From positions 186,001 to 250,000 of the forward strand of contig NZ_MVBC01000003.1 in the NCBI RefSeq assembly GCF_002007105.1: DNA of 64,000 nt, given 5' to 3'. A program made the translations under genes and the position numbers. A model generated the notes under the pieces. That model did not search any database. It was not told where the DNA came from and saw only the letters and a program-made list of their open reading frames with translations. Shown piece by piece: positions 48,398-56,658 of the stretch (position 1 is its first letter; the number at the start of each line of letters is the position of its first letter). The stretch is from Hymenobacter sp. CRA2 (GTDB lineage: Bacteria; Bacteroidota; Bacteroidia; Cytophagales; Hymenobacteraceae).

Positions 48398-49507
48398 ATG
48401 CGCCGTTACTTCTACCCGCTTCTGCTGCTGTTGTCGCTGAGCACGGCCGCCACGGCCCAGACCTCACCCAGCATCGACCGCACCGACATGCCCGTCATCG
48501 GGGATTCATTGCGCCTGAGCCAGGCCGCGCCGGTGCTACCGGCTTCGGCCCCGCCCCTGACGCGGCGCGGCCCCAACCAAACCTGGGACTACAGCACACT
48601 GACGCCAGTGAGCCAGCGGGTGGAGCGCTACAACAACCTCAATACCACGCCCGCCACGCTGCAGTTTGCCTTCGGGCCGTTGGGCGGGGTGAACCGCGCC
48701 ACGCTGGTGTCGCCGCAAAACCTGCCGGCCACCCCCGGCCTCACGCTGCCCGTCACCGACCCGGTGGAGTTCTACAACCTCTCCAACACGGACTTCCGCT
48801 CCGTGGGCTTCGGGGCCACGGTCAGCGGCTTTGGCCTGCCCGTGACGTACCAGAGCCAGGCGCTGCAGGACGTGATTTACCGCTTCCCCATCAGCTACAG
48901 CAGCCCGGCCGATTCCAGCAACTCGTATTTCCAGATCAGCGTGCCGGGCACGGGCTACCTCTCGCGCCAGCGCAAGCGCGTAAACCAGCCCGACGCCTGG
49001 GGTACGCTCACCACGCCCTTCGGCACCTTCCAGACGGTGCGCCTCGTGACGCGCCTCGAAGACCACGACAGCGTGGCCGTGGGTACCGACCCGGGTCAGG
49101 GCCTGACGCTGCCGGTGCAGCGCGAGTACAAGTGGCTGGCCAAGACAGTGCACGTGCCGGTGCTCACCATCACCACCAACGTGGTGGCCGGCCGCGAAGT
49201 CATCACCAACATCGAATACCGCGACAGTTACCGCCGCGTGCGTGTGACGAGCCCGGCCAATGCCGCCAAGCGCGCACCCCTGACGGCTTGGCCCACCGCG
49301 GCGGCCGCCGGCGAGGCCGTGAGGCTACAACTGCCCACGGCGGCCACGGTGCTGGTGACGGATCTGGCCGGACGGTGCCTGGGCGCGTTTCAGCTGCCGG
49401 CCGGCCGGCAGGTGCTACCGCTGCACCCGGCCTGGCAGGGCACGCTGGTGCTGCGCGTGCAGCAAGCGGACGGCGCCGTTAGCGTGGGCAAGCTGGTGCG
49501 GTACTAA
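48398..49507 (+). CDS. Exported protein with degenerate T9SS-like C-terminus
   Basis: 369 residues from the ATG at 48398 (MRRYFYPLLLLLSLSTAATA; cleavage near ATAQ). The mature protein is beta-rich (NQTWDYSTLTPVSQRVERYN, YLSRQRKRVNQPDAWGTLTT, TPFGTFQTVRLVTRLEDHDS), a pattern of unknown exported Bacteroidota proteins. The last 75 residues have the layout of a sorting domain (RLQLPTAATVLVTDLAGRCL, HPAWQGTLVLRVQQADGAVS, ending GKLVRY) but the usual P-N-P motif is replaced by AWPTAAAAG. It is divergent from the 44700 gene across 146 bases. An ATG three codons upstream (48389) is an alternative start. Confidence 0.78.
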   Translation: MRRYFYPLLLLLSLSTAATAQTSPSIDRTDMPVIGDSLRLSQAAPVLPASAPPLTRRGPNQTWDYSTLTPVSQRVERYNNLNTTPATLQFAFGPLGGVNRATLVSPQNLPATPGLTLPVTDPVEFYNLSNTDFRSVGFGATVSGFGLPVTYQSQALQDVIYRFPISYSSPADSSNSYFQISVPGTGYLSRQRKRVNQPDAWGTLTTPFGTFQTVRLVTRLEDHDSVAVGTDPGQGLTLPVQREYKWLAKTVHVPVLTITTNVVAGREVITNIEYRDSYRRVRVTSPANAAKRAPLTAWPTAAAAGEAVRLQLPTAATVLVTDLAGRCLGAFQLPAGRQVLPLHPAWQGTLVLRVQQADGAVSVGKLVRY

Positions 49508-49590
49508 ACTTCGCATTGCGGAGTAGGCCGGCGAGTCATTTGTTGTGCACTGCTGCGGAACACCACCGCCGCGGCTTGCGTTGCTATAGC

Positions 49591-49625
49591 TTGCGCAGTG
49601 GCGCCGCCCCGGCTGCCTACTTTTG
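49591..49625 (+). promoter_or_regulatory. Putative promoter of the GNAT-nitrilase gene
   Basis: TTG at 49591-49593 and TACTTTTG at 49618-49625 match the Bacteroidota -33/-7 consensus with a 24-base spacer. The second box fits TAnnTTTG exactly and lies 27 bases before the ATG. Confidence 0.5.
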
Positions 49626-49651
49626 CATGGCGCATTCACTTCTCTGCTCTC

Positions 49652-51406
49652 ATGGCTTCGACTTCCTCTGCCAAATCCAACGGCCAGGCCAAAAAGGCCG
49701 CTGATAAAACCGATAAGAAAACGGGGGCTACCACGGTGGGCACGCTAGCAGCGGGCACGCCTGCCGAAGATGCACGTCCCATTACCCCGGCCGTAGCTGC
49801 CCACAAGCTCGTGCTGCGCACGCTGCGTCGCTCCGACTACAAGGCCGTGCGCGACATCATGGACCAGGTGTATTCCAACATGGAAGGCGCCTGGGCCCAG
49901 GACGAGTACAACAACCTTCTCCGCAAGTTTCCCGAGGGCCAGATCTGTATCGAGGACAATGGCCGCGTGGTAGCCGCTGCCCTGGCCATCATCGTGCAGT
50001 ACTCCGACTTTGGCGACCGGCACACCTACACCAAAATTACCGGCAACGGTAAGTTCGACACCCACAACCCCGACGGCGACACGCTCTACGGCGTGGACGT
50101 GTTCGTGGACCCCGAGTACCGCAACCTACGCCTGGGTCGCCGCCTCTACGACGCGCGCAAGGAGCTGTGCGAAAACCTGAACCTGCGCGCCATGGTGGCC
50201 GGCGGCCGCATCCCCGGCTACGCCCAGTACGCCAGCGAGATGACCCCGCAGAAGTACGTGGAGATGGTGCGCAACAAGGAGCTGACCGACCCCATCCTCA
50301 CCTTTCAGCTGGCCAACGAATTCTACGTCCGCAAGCTCATCAAAGGCTACCTGCCCTACGACGGCGACTCCAAGGCCTACGCTACCCTGCTGGAGTGGAT
50401 CAACGTGTACTACGACGAGGATTCGGAGAAGCTGATCGGCAACCAGAAGTCGAACGTGCGCATCGGCATTGTGCAGTGGCAGATGCGCGGCACCAAGAGC
50501 TTGGAGGACCTGTTTCAGCAGATTGAGTTCTTCGTCGACACCGTGTCGGGCTACAAGGCCGACTGCGTGCTGTTCCCGGAGTTCTTCAACGCCCCGCTGA
50601 TGGCCCTCACCAACGAGGACTCGCCCTCGGTGGCGATTCGCGCCATGGCCGCTTTCACCGAGTCCATCGTGGCCAAGATGATGGAGCTGGCCGTGAGCTA
50701 CAACATCAACATCATTGCCGGCTCCATGCCGCTCTACACCGACGGCAAGCTGCACAACGTGAGCTACCTATGCCGCCGCGACGGCACCGTGGACGAGCAG
50801 TACAAGCTGCACGTAACGCCCGACGAGGCTTCGGCCTGGGGTATGCGCGGGGGCAATAAGCTCAAGTGCTTCAACACGGACTTCGGCAAAATCGGCATCC
50901 TGATCTGCTACGACGTGGAGTTCCCCGAACTCTCGCGCATGCTCTCCGACGAAGGCATGAAGATTCTGTTTGTGCCGTTCTGGACCGATACCAAAAACGC
51001 CTACCAGCGCGTGCGCCTTTGCGCCCAGGCCCGGGCCATCGAAAACGAGTGCTACGTGGCCATTACCGGCTCGGTGGGCAACCTGCCGCGCATCGAGAAC
51101 ATGGACATCCAGTACTCGCAGTCGGCCGTGTTCAGCCCCTCCGACTTCGCCTTCCCCCACGACGCCATCGTGGCCGAGGCTACGCCCAACACCGAGATGA
51201 CGCTCATCGCCGACCTCGACCTGGACCTGCTCAAGGATCTGAACACCTCCGGGGCCGTGCGCAACCTGCGCGACCGGCGCAAGGACCTGTACTCGGTGAG
51301 TTGGGTAAAGAAAACCGAGCGCGACGACGAGCTGCTGGCTCAGGGCGAGGAGCGCGGCAGCCTGCGCCCGGCGCGCAAAAACAAGCTGCAGCACACGGCT
51401 GGCTAG
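49652..51406 (+). CDS. GNAT acetyltransferase / carbon-nitrogen hydrolase fusion
   Basis: 584 residues from the ATG at 49652 (MASTSSAKSNGQAKKAADKT). A basic, disordered N-terminus of about 45 residues precedes a GNAT domain (RTLRRSDYKAVRDIMDQVY, then FVDPEYRNLRLGRRLYDARK with the acetyl-CoA loop) to about residue 250. The C-terminal half is a nitrilase-superfamily amidohydrolase whose triad is visible: Glu310 in FPEFFNAP, Lys385 in EQYKLHVTP and Cys419 in ILICYDVEFPE. The fusion is found in many Bacteroidota; the reaction is not established. A single polypeptide that combines acylation and amide cleavage suggests one substrate passes through both sites. Monocistronic. Confidence 0.92.
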   Translation: MASTSSAKSNGQAKKAADKTDKKTGATTVGTLAAGTPAEDARPITPAVAAHKLVLRTLRRSDYKAVRDIMDQVYSNMEGAWAQDEYNNLLRKFPEGQICIEDNGRVVAAALAIIVQYSDFGDRHTYTKITGNGKFDTHNPDGDTLYGVDVFVDPEYRNLRLGRRLYDARKELCENLNLRAMVAGGRIPGYAQYASEMTPQKYVEMVRNKELTDPILTFQLANEFYVRKLIKGYLPYDGDSKAYATLLEWINVYYDEDSEKLIGNQKSNVRIGIVQWQMRGTKSLEDLFQQIEFFVDTVSGYKADCVLFPEFFNAPLMALTNEDSPSVAIRAMAAFTESIVAKMMELAVSYNINIIAGSMPLYTDGKLHNVSYLCRRDGTVDEQYKLHVTPDEASAWGMRGGNKLKCFNTDFGKIGILICYDVEFPELSRMLSDEGMKILFVPFWTDTKNAYQRVRLCAQARAIENECYVAITGSVGNLPRIENMDIQYSQSAVFSPSDFAFPHDAIVAEATPNTEMTLIADLDLDLLKDLNTSGAVRNLRDRRKDLYSVSWVKKTERDDELLAQGEERGSLRPARKNKLQHTAG

Positions 51407-51434
51407 GCCCCGTTAGTTGCACTTTTTATGTAGC

Positions 51435-51466
51435 CAACCGGCCCGCTGCTTGCAGTGGGCCGGTTG
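51435..51466 (+). terminator. Terminator after the GNAT-nitrilase gene
   Basis: CAACCGGCCCGCTGC and GCAGTGGGCCGGTTG form a 15-bp stem with one G-T pair and a 2-base loop, 28 bases after the stop. Confidence 0.7.
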
Positions 51467-51651
51467 CGTTTATGGCCGCCTGGCACTTTGCCGCGCTGAT
51501 TGCAATGCAAATGAAGTAAGCATTTTCTTGTCATATTAATAGTATTTCCCTGCCACCAGGTGTAATTTGGCTGCATCACTCACCAGGATTATAGCCCCCT
51601 GCTTTGCTCCCTATCCGGCGGCCAGGACTGTAGTCGCCATTCCCCACTATC

Positions 51652-54600
51652 TTGATTACGAGCAAAACTTCTACCCTTCGCCGTCTGGGATTAGTTGCGC
51701 TGGGCCTGCTTCTGCCCTGGCCCGCCGTGCACGCCCAATCGGCTACCGACGAGTCGGCCTACGCCAAAGCCCTGCAGACCCGCGTGCAGTGGGCCGGATC
51801 GGGCTTCTCGGCCGAAGACATGCGCCTGAGCAGCGCCTACGCCGATGCCAACGGGCTGGAGCACGCCTACGTGCAGCAGGTGTACCGCGGCATCCCGGTG
51901 TACAACCGCGTAACGTCGCTGGCCTTCCTGAACGGCCGGCTGGCTTCGCACATGGGCGCGTTTTTGTCGACCAAGCAACTGCAGCGGTTGGCTGCTGCGC
52001 CTGCCATCAGCGCGGGCGTGGCCGTGCGCGCGGCCCTGCAGGCTGTGGCTCCGGGCAGCGCCGGTGAGCCGGCCCCGATCAGTAGTGCCGGCGGCCCCGA
52101 GGCCCTGCACACGTTTTCCGGCGCCGGCGTAGCCCGCCGCGACATCGTAACCAGCCTGGTATGGGTGCTCGACGAAACCGGCCGCGCCCACCTGGCCTGG
52201 AACGTGAACGTGGAGCTGCTGCACGCCCCCGACTGGTGGAACGTGCAGGTAGACGCGGCCACGGGCACCGTGGTAGCGAAAGACAACTGGACCGTGCAGG
52301 AAGTCCCGGCCGACCACACGGCCACCACGGTCACTACGGCCCTGAAGACGCCCCGCTTCGCCGCCACGGCGGCCCGCAACCCCTATGCGGCCGCTTACCT
52401 GCCGCCCGCCACCGCTACGGCCTCGTACCTGGTGGTGCCGTACCCTCGCCTGAGCCCTTCCGCGGGCGCCCTGCAGCTAGAAACCGATCCGTGGCTGAAA
52501 GCCGGTGCCGGCAACGACGCTACTACCCACGGCTGGCACTTCGACGGCGCCTTGGATTACGCCTATACCCGCGGCAACAACGTGGCCGCCTACGACGACG
52601 CAGGCAACACCAATAACCCCGGCAACTACACCAACTCGCAGTCGACGGGCAGCGGGCTGGCCTTCAACTACGCCCCCGACTTCACTACCTCGCCCAGCCT
52701 GGCGGGCAACCGCAGCGCGGCCGTGGTAAACCTGTTCTACTGGAACAACATCGTGCACGATGTGACTTACCAGTACGGCTTCACGGAAGCGGCCGGCAAC
52801 TACCAGCGCGACAACCTGGGCCGTGGCGGCCGCGGCGAAGACCACGTGAAAGCCGAGGCCCAGGACGGCGGCGGCACCAACAACGCCAACTTCAGCGCCC
52901 CGCCCGACGGCACCAGCGGCCGCATGCAGATGTACCTGTGGCGCGCGGCCACGCCGCCCCTGCAGGTGACGGCCCCGGCGGCCGTGGCCGGCAGCTACTC
53001 CATGGTCGAAAGCGTCTTTAGCACCGCCAACAAGCTGGCCAACGTCGGGCCGGTCTCGGGTCAGGTAGCCCTGTACACCGACGCGGGCAGCGCCCCGACT
53101 ACCAGCATTGCCTGCGTGGCCCACAGCGGCGCCCCCCTCACCGGCAAGATTGCCCTGATTACCCGCGGCGGCACCTGCGGCTTTGCGGCCAAGGTAAAGA
53201 ATGCCCAGTTGGCCGGCGCCATTGCCGCCATCGTTATCAACAACACCAGCGGCGCGCCCATCAGCATGGGCGGCACCGATAACACGGTGACCATTCCGGC
53301 CGTGATGATTGCGCAGGCGGATGGCGCGCTGCTGACCGCGCAGCTGGCCAACGGCGTGGCGGTAACGCTGAGCGGCCCCACCGCCAACGCGCCCCAGCTC
53401 GACGGCGACTTTGACAACGGCGTGGTGGTGCACGAGTACGGCCACGGCGTGTCCATTCGTCTGACGGGCGGCCCGGCCAACAGCAGCTGCCTCAACAACG
53501 CTGAGCAGGGCGGCGAAGGCTGGAGCGACTACCTCTCGCTGATGCTCAACACCGATTGGAGCACTGCTCAGCTTACCGACGGGCCCCGGCCGCGCGCGGT
53601 GGGCGCGTATGCCTCGGGCCAACCGATGTCGGGCCTGGGCATCCGCCGCTACGCTTATTCCACATCGATGAGCACCAACCCGCTGACGTATGCCGATGTG
53701 GCCCCTGCGCCCGAGGTACACAACATCGGGGAAATCTGGTGCGCGGCCCTCTGGGATATGACCTGGAACATCATCCAGCAGCAGAACCGCATCGAGCCGA
53801 ACCTGTACAACGCGGCCGGCAACGGTGGCAACATCACCTCGCTGCAACTGGTGATGCAGGGCATGAAGCTGCAGCCCTGCCAGCCCGGCTTCCTCGACGC
53901 CCGCGACGCCATTCTGAAAGCGGACTCGCTGCTCTACCAGGGCCGCTACCAATGCGCCATCTGGAACGCCTTTGCCCGCCGCGGTATGGGCTACAGCGCC
54001 CGCCAGGGCACCTCCACCAGCGCCACCGACCAGACGCCCGCCTTCGACATGCCGCCGCCCGTAACGCTGCAGCGTACCACGGCTTTCGTGTCCGGCAACA
54101 CCTTCGACGTGGCGCTGAGCGCAAAGTGCAACTGCCAGGTGCCGACGGCCCCCTACACCCTCACCGACGAGCTGCCCGCCGGCATGCAGTACGTAAGCAG
54201 TGTGGGCGGTACGTTCAGCAACAACAAGGTTACTTTCCCGAACGTGACCTTCACCAGCCCGGGCGAAGTAAAAACCTTCCGCTTTCAGGCGCAGGCCGAT
54301 GCTGCAGCCGCCTGCGCCGTGGCCTTGCCCGTCAATGACAACCAGGACGGTGCCACGCTGGGCAGCTTCACCAGCCAAGCCCTGACGGGTACTACGAACT
54401 GGACGAGCAGCACCGCGCTGGCCTACAGCCCCACGCACGCCTGGAACGCGCCCGCGCCTACCACGCCCACGGATTTTGTGCTGACGTCGGCGTCGTTTAC
54501 GCCCACGGGCCTCTCCACCCTTTCGTTCTACCACTACTTCAACTTCGAGGGCAGCTACGACGGTGGTACCGTGGAGCTGTCGACCGACAACGGCACGACC

Positions 54601-55239
54601 TGGGCCAACGCCGGCCAGTACCTGGTGGCCAACGGCTACAACAGCACCTTCGACGCATCGACCTCGGCACCCGGCCAGCGCTGCTTCTCGGGCCGTAGCG
54701 TGAGCACCACCGCCAACACGTTTATCCGCTCGCTGCTGGATCTGACCTCCTTTGCCGGCACCCCGCTGCGGGTGCGCTTCCGCGTGCGCACCGACACGGG
54801 CAGCCCGGGCACCTTCGAAGGCTGGTTCGTCGACGACATTCAGGTGCTGAACGGCTGCGGCGGTACCCAGCGTGTGGAGCTGCGCGACCCGGCTAACGCC
54901 GTAGTCGGCAGCGGCTCGACCATCACCTACCTGGTACCCGCCGGCGTGACGGCTCAGCATTCGATGGCCAAAATCAGCCAGTTTACGGCCCAGCCCAACC
55001 CCTTCGGCGCGCAGGGCCTGCGCCTGGCGCTGCAGCTGCCCACTGCCCAAAGCCAGGTGGAGCTAAGCCTGCTGGACGTAACCGGCCGCCTGGTAATGCG
55101 CCGCACGGCCCAGCAGGTGGGCGCCGGCGCCAGCACCGTGGCCTGGCCCGAAGCCGCCAAACTGCCGGCCGGCCTGTACCTGGTGCGCATCAGCCTCGCT
55201 GACGGCAGCAGCAGCACCGTGCGCGTGGTCCGCGAGTAG
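51652..55239 (+). CDS. Secreted M36 (fungalysin-type) zinc metallopeptidase with T9SS sorting domain
   Basis: 1195 residues from a TTG at 51652, followed by a basic signal peptide (ITSKTSTLRRLGLVALGLLL, cleavage near VHAQ). Residues about 50-220 are the FTP-type propeptide. The M36 catalytic part has HEYGH at 594-598 (zinc ligands and general base) and Glu694 in NIGEIWCAALWDM. A PA domain (about 450-570, GKIALITRGGTCGFAAKV) is inserted before the zinc site. Then come a DUF11-like beta domain (YTLTDELPAGMQYVSSVGG), a MAM/immune-inhibitor-like jelly roll (LSTLSFYHYFNFEGSYDGGT) and a type A sorting domain (FTAQPNPFGAQGLRLALQL, KLPAGLYLVRISLADG). Exported extracellular protease. Confidence 0.93.
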   Translation: MITSKTSTLRRLGLVALGLLLPWPAVHAQSATDESAYAKALQTRVQWAGSGFSAEDMRLSSAYADANGLEHAYVQQVYRGIPVYNRVTSLAFLNGRLASHMGAFLSTKQLQRLAAAPAISAGVAVRAALQAVAPGSAGEPAPISSAGGPEALHTFSGAGVARRDIVTSLVWVLDETGRAHLAWNVNVELLHAPDWWNVQVDAATGTVVAKDNWTVQEVPADHTATTVTTALKTPRFAATAARNPYAAAYLPPATATASYLVVPYPRLSPSAGALQLETDPWLKAGAGNDATTHGWHFDGALDYAYTRGNNVAAYDDAGNTNNPGNYTNSQSTGSGLAFNYAPDFTTSPSLAGNRSAAVVNLFYWNNIVHDVTYQYGFTEAAGNYQRDNLGRGGRGEDHVKAEAQDGGGTNNANFSAPPDGTSGRMQMYLWRAATPPLQVTAPAAVAGSYSMVESVFSTANKLANVGPVSGQVALYTDAGSAPTTSIACVAHSGAPLTGKIALITRGGTCGFAAKVKNAQLAGAIAAIVINNTSGAPISMGGTDNTVTIPAVMIAQADGALLTAQLANGVAVTLSGPTANAPQLDGDFDNGVVVHEYGHGVSIRLTGGPANSSCLNNAEQGGEGWSDYLSLMLNTDWSTAQLTDGPRPRAVGAYASGQPMSGLGIRRYAYSTSMSTNPLTYADVAPAPEVHNIGEIWCAALWDMTWNIIQQQNRIEPNLYNAAGNGGNITSLQLVMQGMKLQPCQPGFLDARDAILKADSLLYQGRYQCAIWNAFARRGMGYSARQGTSTSATDQTPAFDMPPPVTLQRTTAFVSGNTFDVALSAKCNCQVPTAPYTLTDELPAGMQYVSSVGGTFSNNKVTFPNVTFTSPGEVKTFRFQAQADAAAACAVALPVNDNQDGATLGSFTSQALTGTTNWTSSTALAYSPTHAWNAPAPTTPTDFVLTSASFTPTGLSTLSFYHYFNFEGSYDGGTVELSTDNGTTWANAGQYLVANGYNSTFDASTSAPGQRCFSGRSVSTTANTFIRSLLDLTSFAGTPLRVRFRVRTDTGSPGTFEGWFVDDIQVLNGCGGTQRVELRDPANAVVGSGSTITYLVPAGVTAQHSMAKISQFTAQPNPFGAQGLRLALQLPTAQSQVELSLLDVTGRLVMRRTAQQVGAGASTVAWPEAAKLPAGLYLVRISLADGSSSTVRVVRE

Positions 55240-55260
55240 CCTTCGGGAGCTACCAAAAAT

Positions 55261-55294
55261 AACGGGCCGCATTACCTGCGGCCCGTTGTTTTTT
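55261..55294 (+). terminator. Terminator of the M36 peptidase gene
   Basis: AACGGGCCGC and GCGGCCCGTT form a perfect 10-bp stem with a 7-base loop, followed by a run of T residues, 22 bases after the stop codon. Confidence 0.85.
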
Positions 55295-55332
55295 ACTATC
55301 CCATGCCGTCACAGCTATTAGAATTAAGAACG

Positions 55333-55386
55333 GCCCCAATGCAAAGGCCCCATCTCACGATTGAGATGGGGCCTTTGCATTGGGGC
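55333..55386 (-). terminator. Perfect 25-bp hairpin after the 55393 gene
   Basis: GCCCCAATGCAAAGGCCCCA followed by TCTCA pairs perfectly with its inverse around CGAT. It sits seven bases from the stop of the minus-strand gene. The stem is exceptionally long; T residues are few. Confidence 0.75.
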
Positions 55387-55392
55387 TTGAGC

Positions 55393-55761
55393 TTATTCTT
55401 CGGCGCCGCGGTGCGGGTTGGCCGGCTCGTCGGTTTCCCAGTTGTGGGTGCCGCTGCGCCGGAAACGGTCGTCGCCGTGGTGGGTATCGTCGAGCTCGGG
55501 CGGGGACTCCTGTCCGTAGCGCGGCACGAAGCCTTCAGCGGTAGCGTCGGAGCCGCCGGGGGCGCTGGTAGGTGTGCCAGGCTTGCCGAACTCCCCGTAG
55601 TTAGGGCTTTGGTTGCCGTGACCTACCGTAGCGGGGCCGGTCTGGCCTTCTTCGGGATTTTTCTTCAGCGCATCCTTGCCGCGCTGGATGTTTTCGTCGC
55701 CCTCACCGTTGAGGCCGTGGAATTCGTCAGGGTTCTGGCGGAAGCTCGATTCGTTGTTCAT
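55393..55761 (-). CDS. Small disordered hydrophilic protein
   Basis: 122 residues from the ATG at 55761 (MNNESSFRQNPDEFHGLNGE). It is rich in Gly, Asn, Asp, Glu, Pro and His and has no hydrophobic core, signal peptide or membrane segment, so it is likely intrinsically disordered. Segments such as GKDALKKNPEEGQTGPATVG and NWETDEPANPHRGAEE resemble stress-related hydrophilins in character only. It stands alone on the minus strand, ended by a 25-bp hairpin. No known family. Confidence 0.65.
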   Translation of the reverse strand: MNNESSFRQNPDEFHGLNGEGDENIQRGKDALKKNPEEGQTGPATVGHGNQSPNYGEFGKPGTPTSAPGGSDATAEGFVPRYGQESPPELDDTHHGDDRFRRSGTHNWETDEPANPHRGAEE

Positions 55762-55831
55762 GGGTAGGGAGGCCGGTGGAATGCAACTCGCCGGCGCTTA
55801 CCAGTACGCAACCCAGGAGCGGGAAGTTAGG

Positions 55832-56578
55832 CTACCGCTCGGCGCCCTGCGTGGCCAGGTGCGCGTAGTCGCGCAGCACCACCAGCAGGAATTCGTAATC
55901 GGCCATGGTGGTCTGAATGCCGGTTAGCTCGCGCACGCGCTGGGCCGCGGCAATAAGCGGGAAGTAGGAGCCGCGCTGCTCGCAATGGCTTAGCAGCTCC
56001 TGCAGCAGCCGGATGTCGTGGTCGGACAGGGCCGTGACCTGCGGAAAGCGCACGCGGTACTCTTCTTCGGGTACTTCCGTACCGAACAGACCGGTATCCA
56101 GGGTTTCGCGCGGGGTGGTGCGCACCACGGCCGTACCGGCGGCTATATCGCCCACGCGCTGGCCGCGGCCGCTGCTGGCAATGGTGACAATGGCAATGAT
56201 GCCCGAAAACAGGTTGATATCCACCAGACGCAACACCCAGCGCAGCAGGTACTGCGAGAAGCGCGGCGGCGCCCCGTTCAGGCTCACCACGCGCAGTTTC
56301 ATCAGCCGCTTGCCGATGCTCTGTCCGTTCCATAGCGCCTCGCTCACGAGGTGGTAAGCGAAAATGGGCAAACCAATGACGCAGACCAGTACGATGATGC
56401 CGGTGTCGCCGGCCGTGCCCACGGCGCTGCGCATGGCGGCGGCCAGCAGGATGCCCAACACCACCCAGCCCACCTGCACCACCCCATCGAGCAGGTACGC
56501 GGCAATTCGTTCGCCGACGCTGGCAGTTTCGTAGCTGATGGAGACGTTCTGGGTAGTCTGAATGCGTAATTGTGCCAT
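55832..56578 (-). CDS. RDD-family membrane protein
   Basis: 248 residues from the ATG at 56578 (MAQLRIQTTQNVSISYETAS). The RDD motif appears as VGERIAAYLLDGVVQVGWVV, followed by further membrane segments (IIVLVCVIGLPIFAYHLVSE, RWVLRLVDINLFSGIIAIV) and the NGQSIGKRLMKLRVVSLNG loop. The C-terminal 90 residues are soluble (HDIRLLQELLSHCEQRGSYF). It is divergent to the SpoIIM gene across only 80 bases, and the two families are regularly neighbours in the MoxR/DUF58 cluster. Function unknown; some RDD proteins act in ion or osmotic stress. A GTG-type start at 56608 is less likely. Confidence 0.88.
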   Translation of the reverse strand: MAQLRIQTTQNVSISYETASVGERIAAYLLDGVVQVGWVVLGILLAAAMRSAVGTAGDTGIIVLVCVIGLPIFAYHLVSEALWNGQSIGKRLMKLRVVSLNGAPPRFSQYLLRWVLRLVDINLFSGIIAIVTIASSGRGQRVGDIAAGTAVVRTTPRETLDTGLFGTEVPEEEYRVRFPQVTALSDHDIRLLQELLSHCEQRGSYFPLIAAAQRVRELTGIQTTMADYEFLLVVLRDYAHLATQGAER

Positions 56579-56658
56579 GGCGCGGCCAGCGAAGTAGTCG
56601 TAAATCAAGGTAAATGTAGCATCTTAGGGCTCGTACTGCGCCCACACGGCGCTTCTTT

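Noticed and set aside
52477-55050. 857-codon minus-strand open frame opposite the M36 peptidase
   Set aside because: The peptidase on the plus strand has zinc and sorting motifs; the antisense frame has low-complexity Gly/Arg/His/Val runs only.
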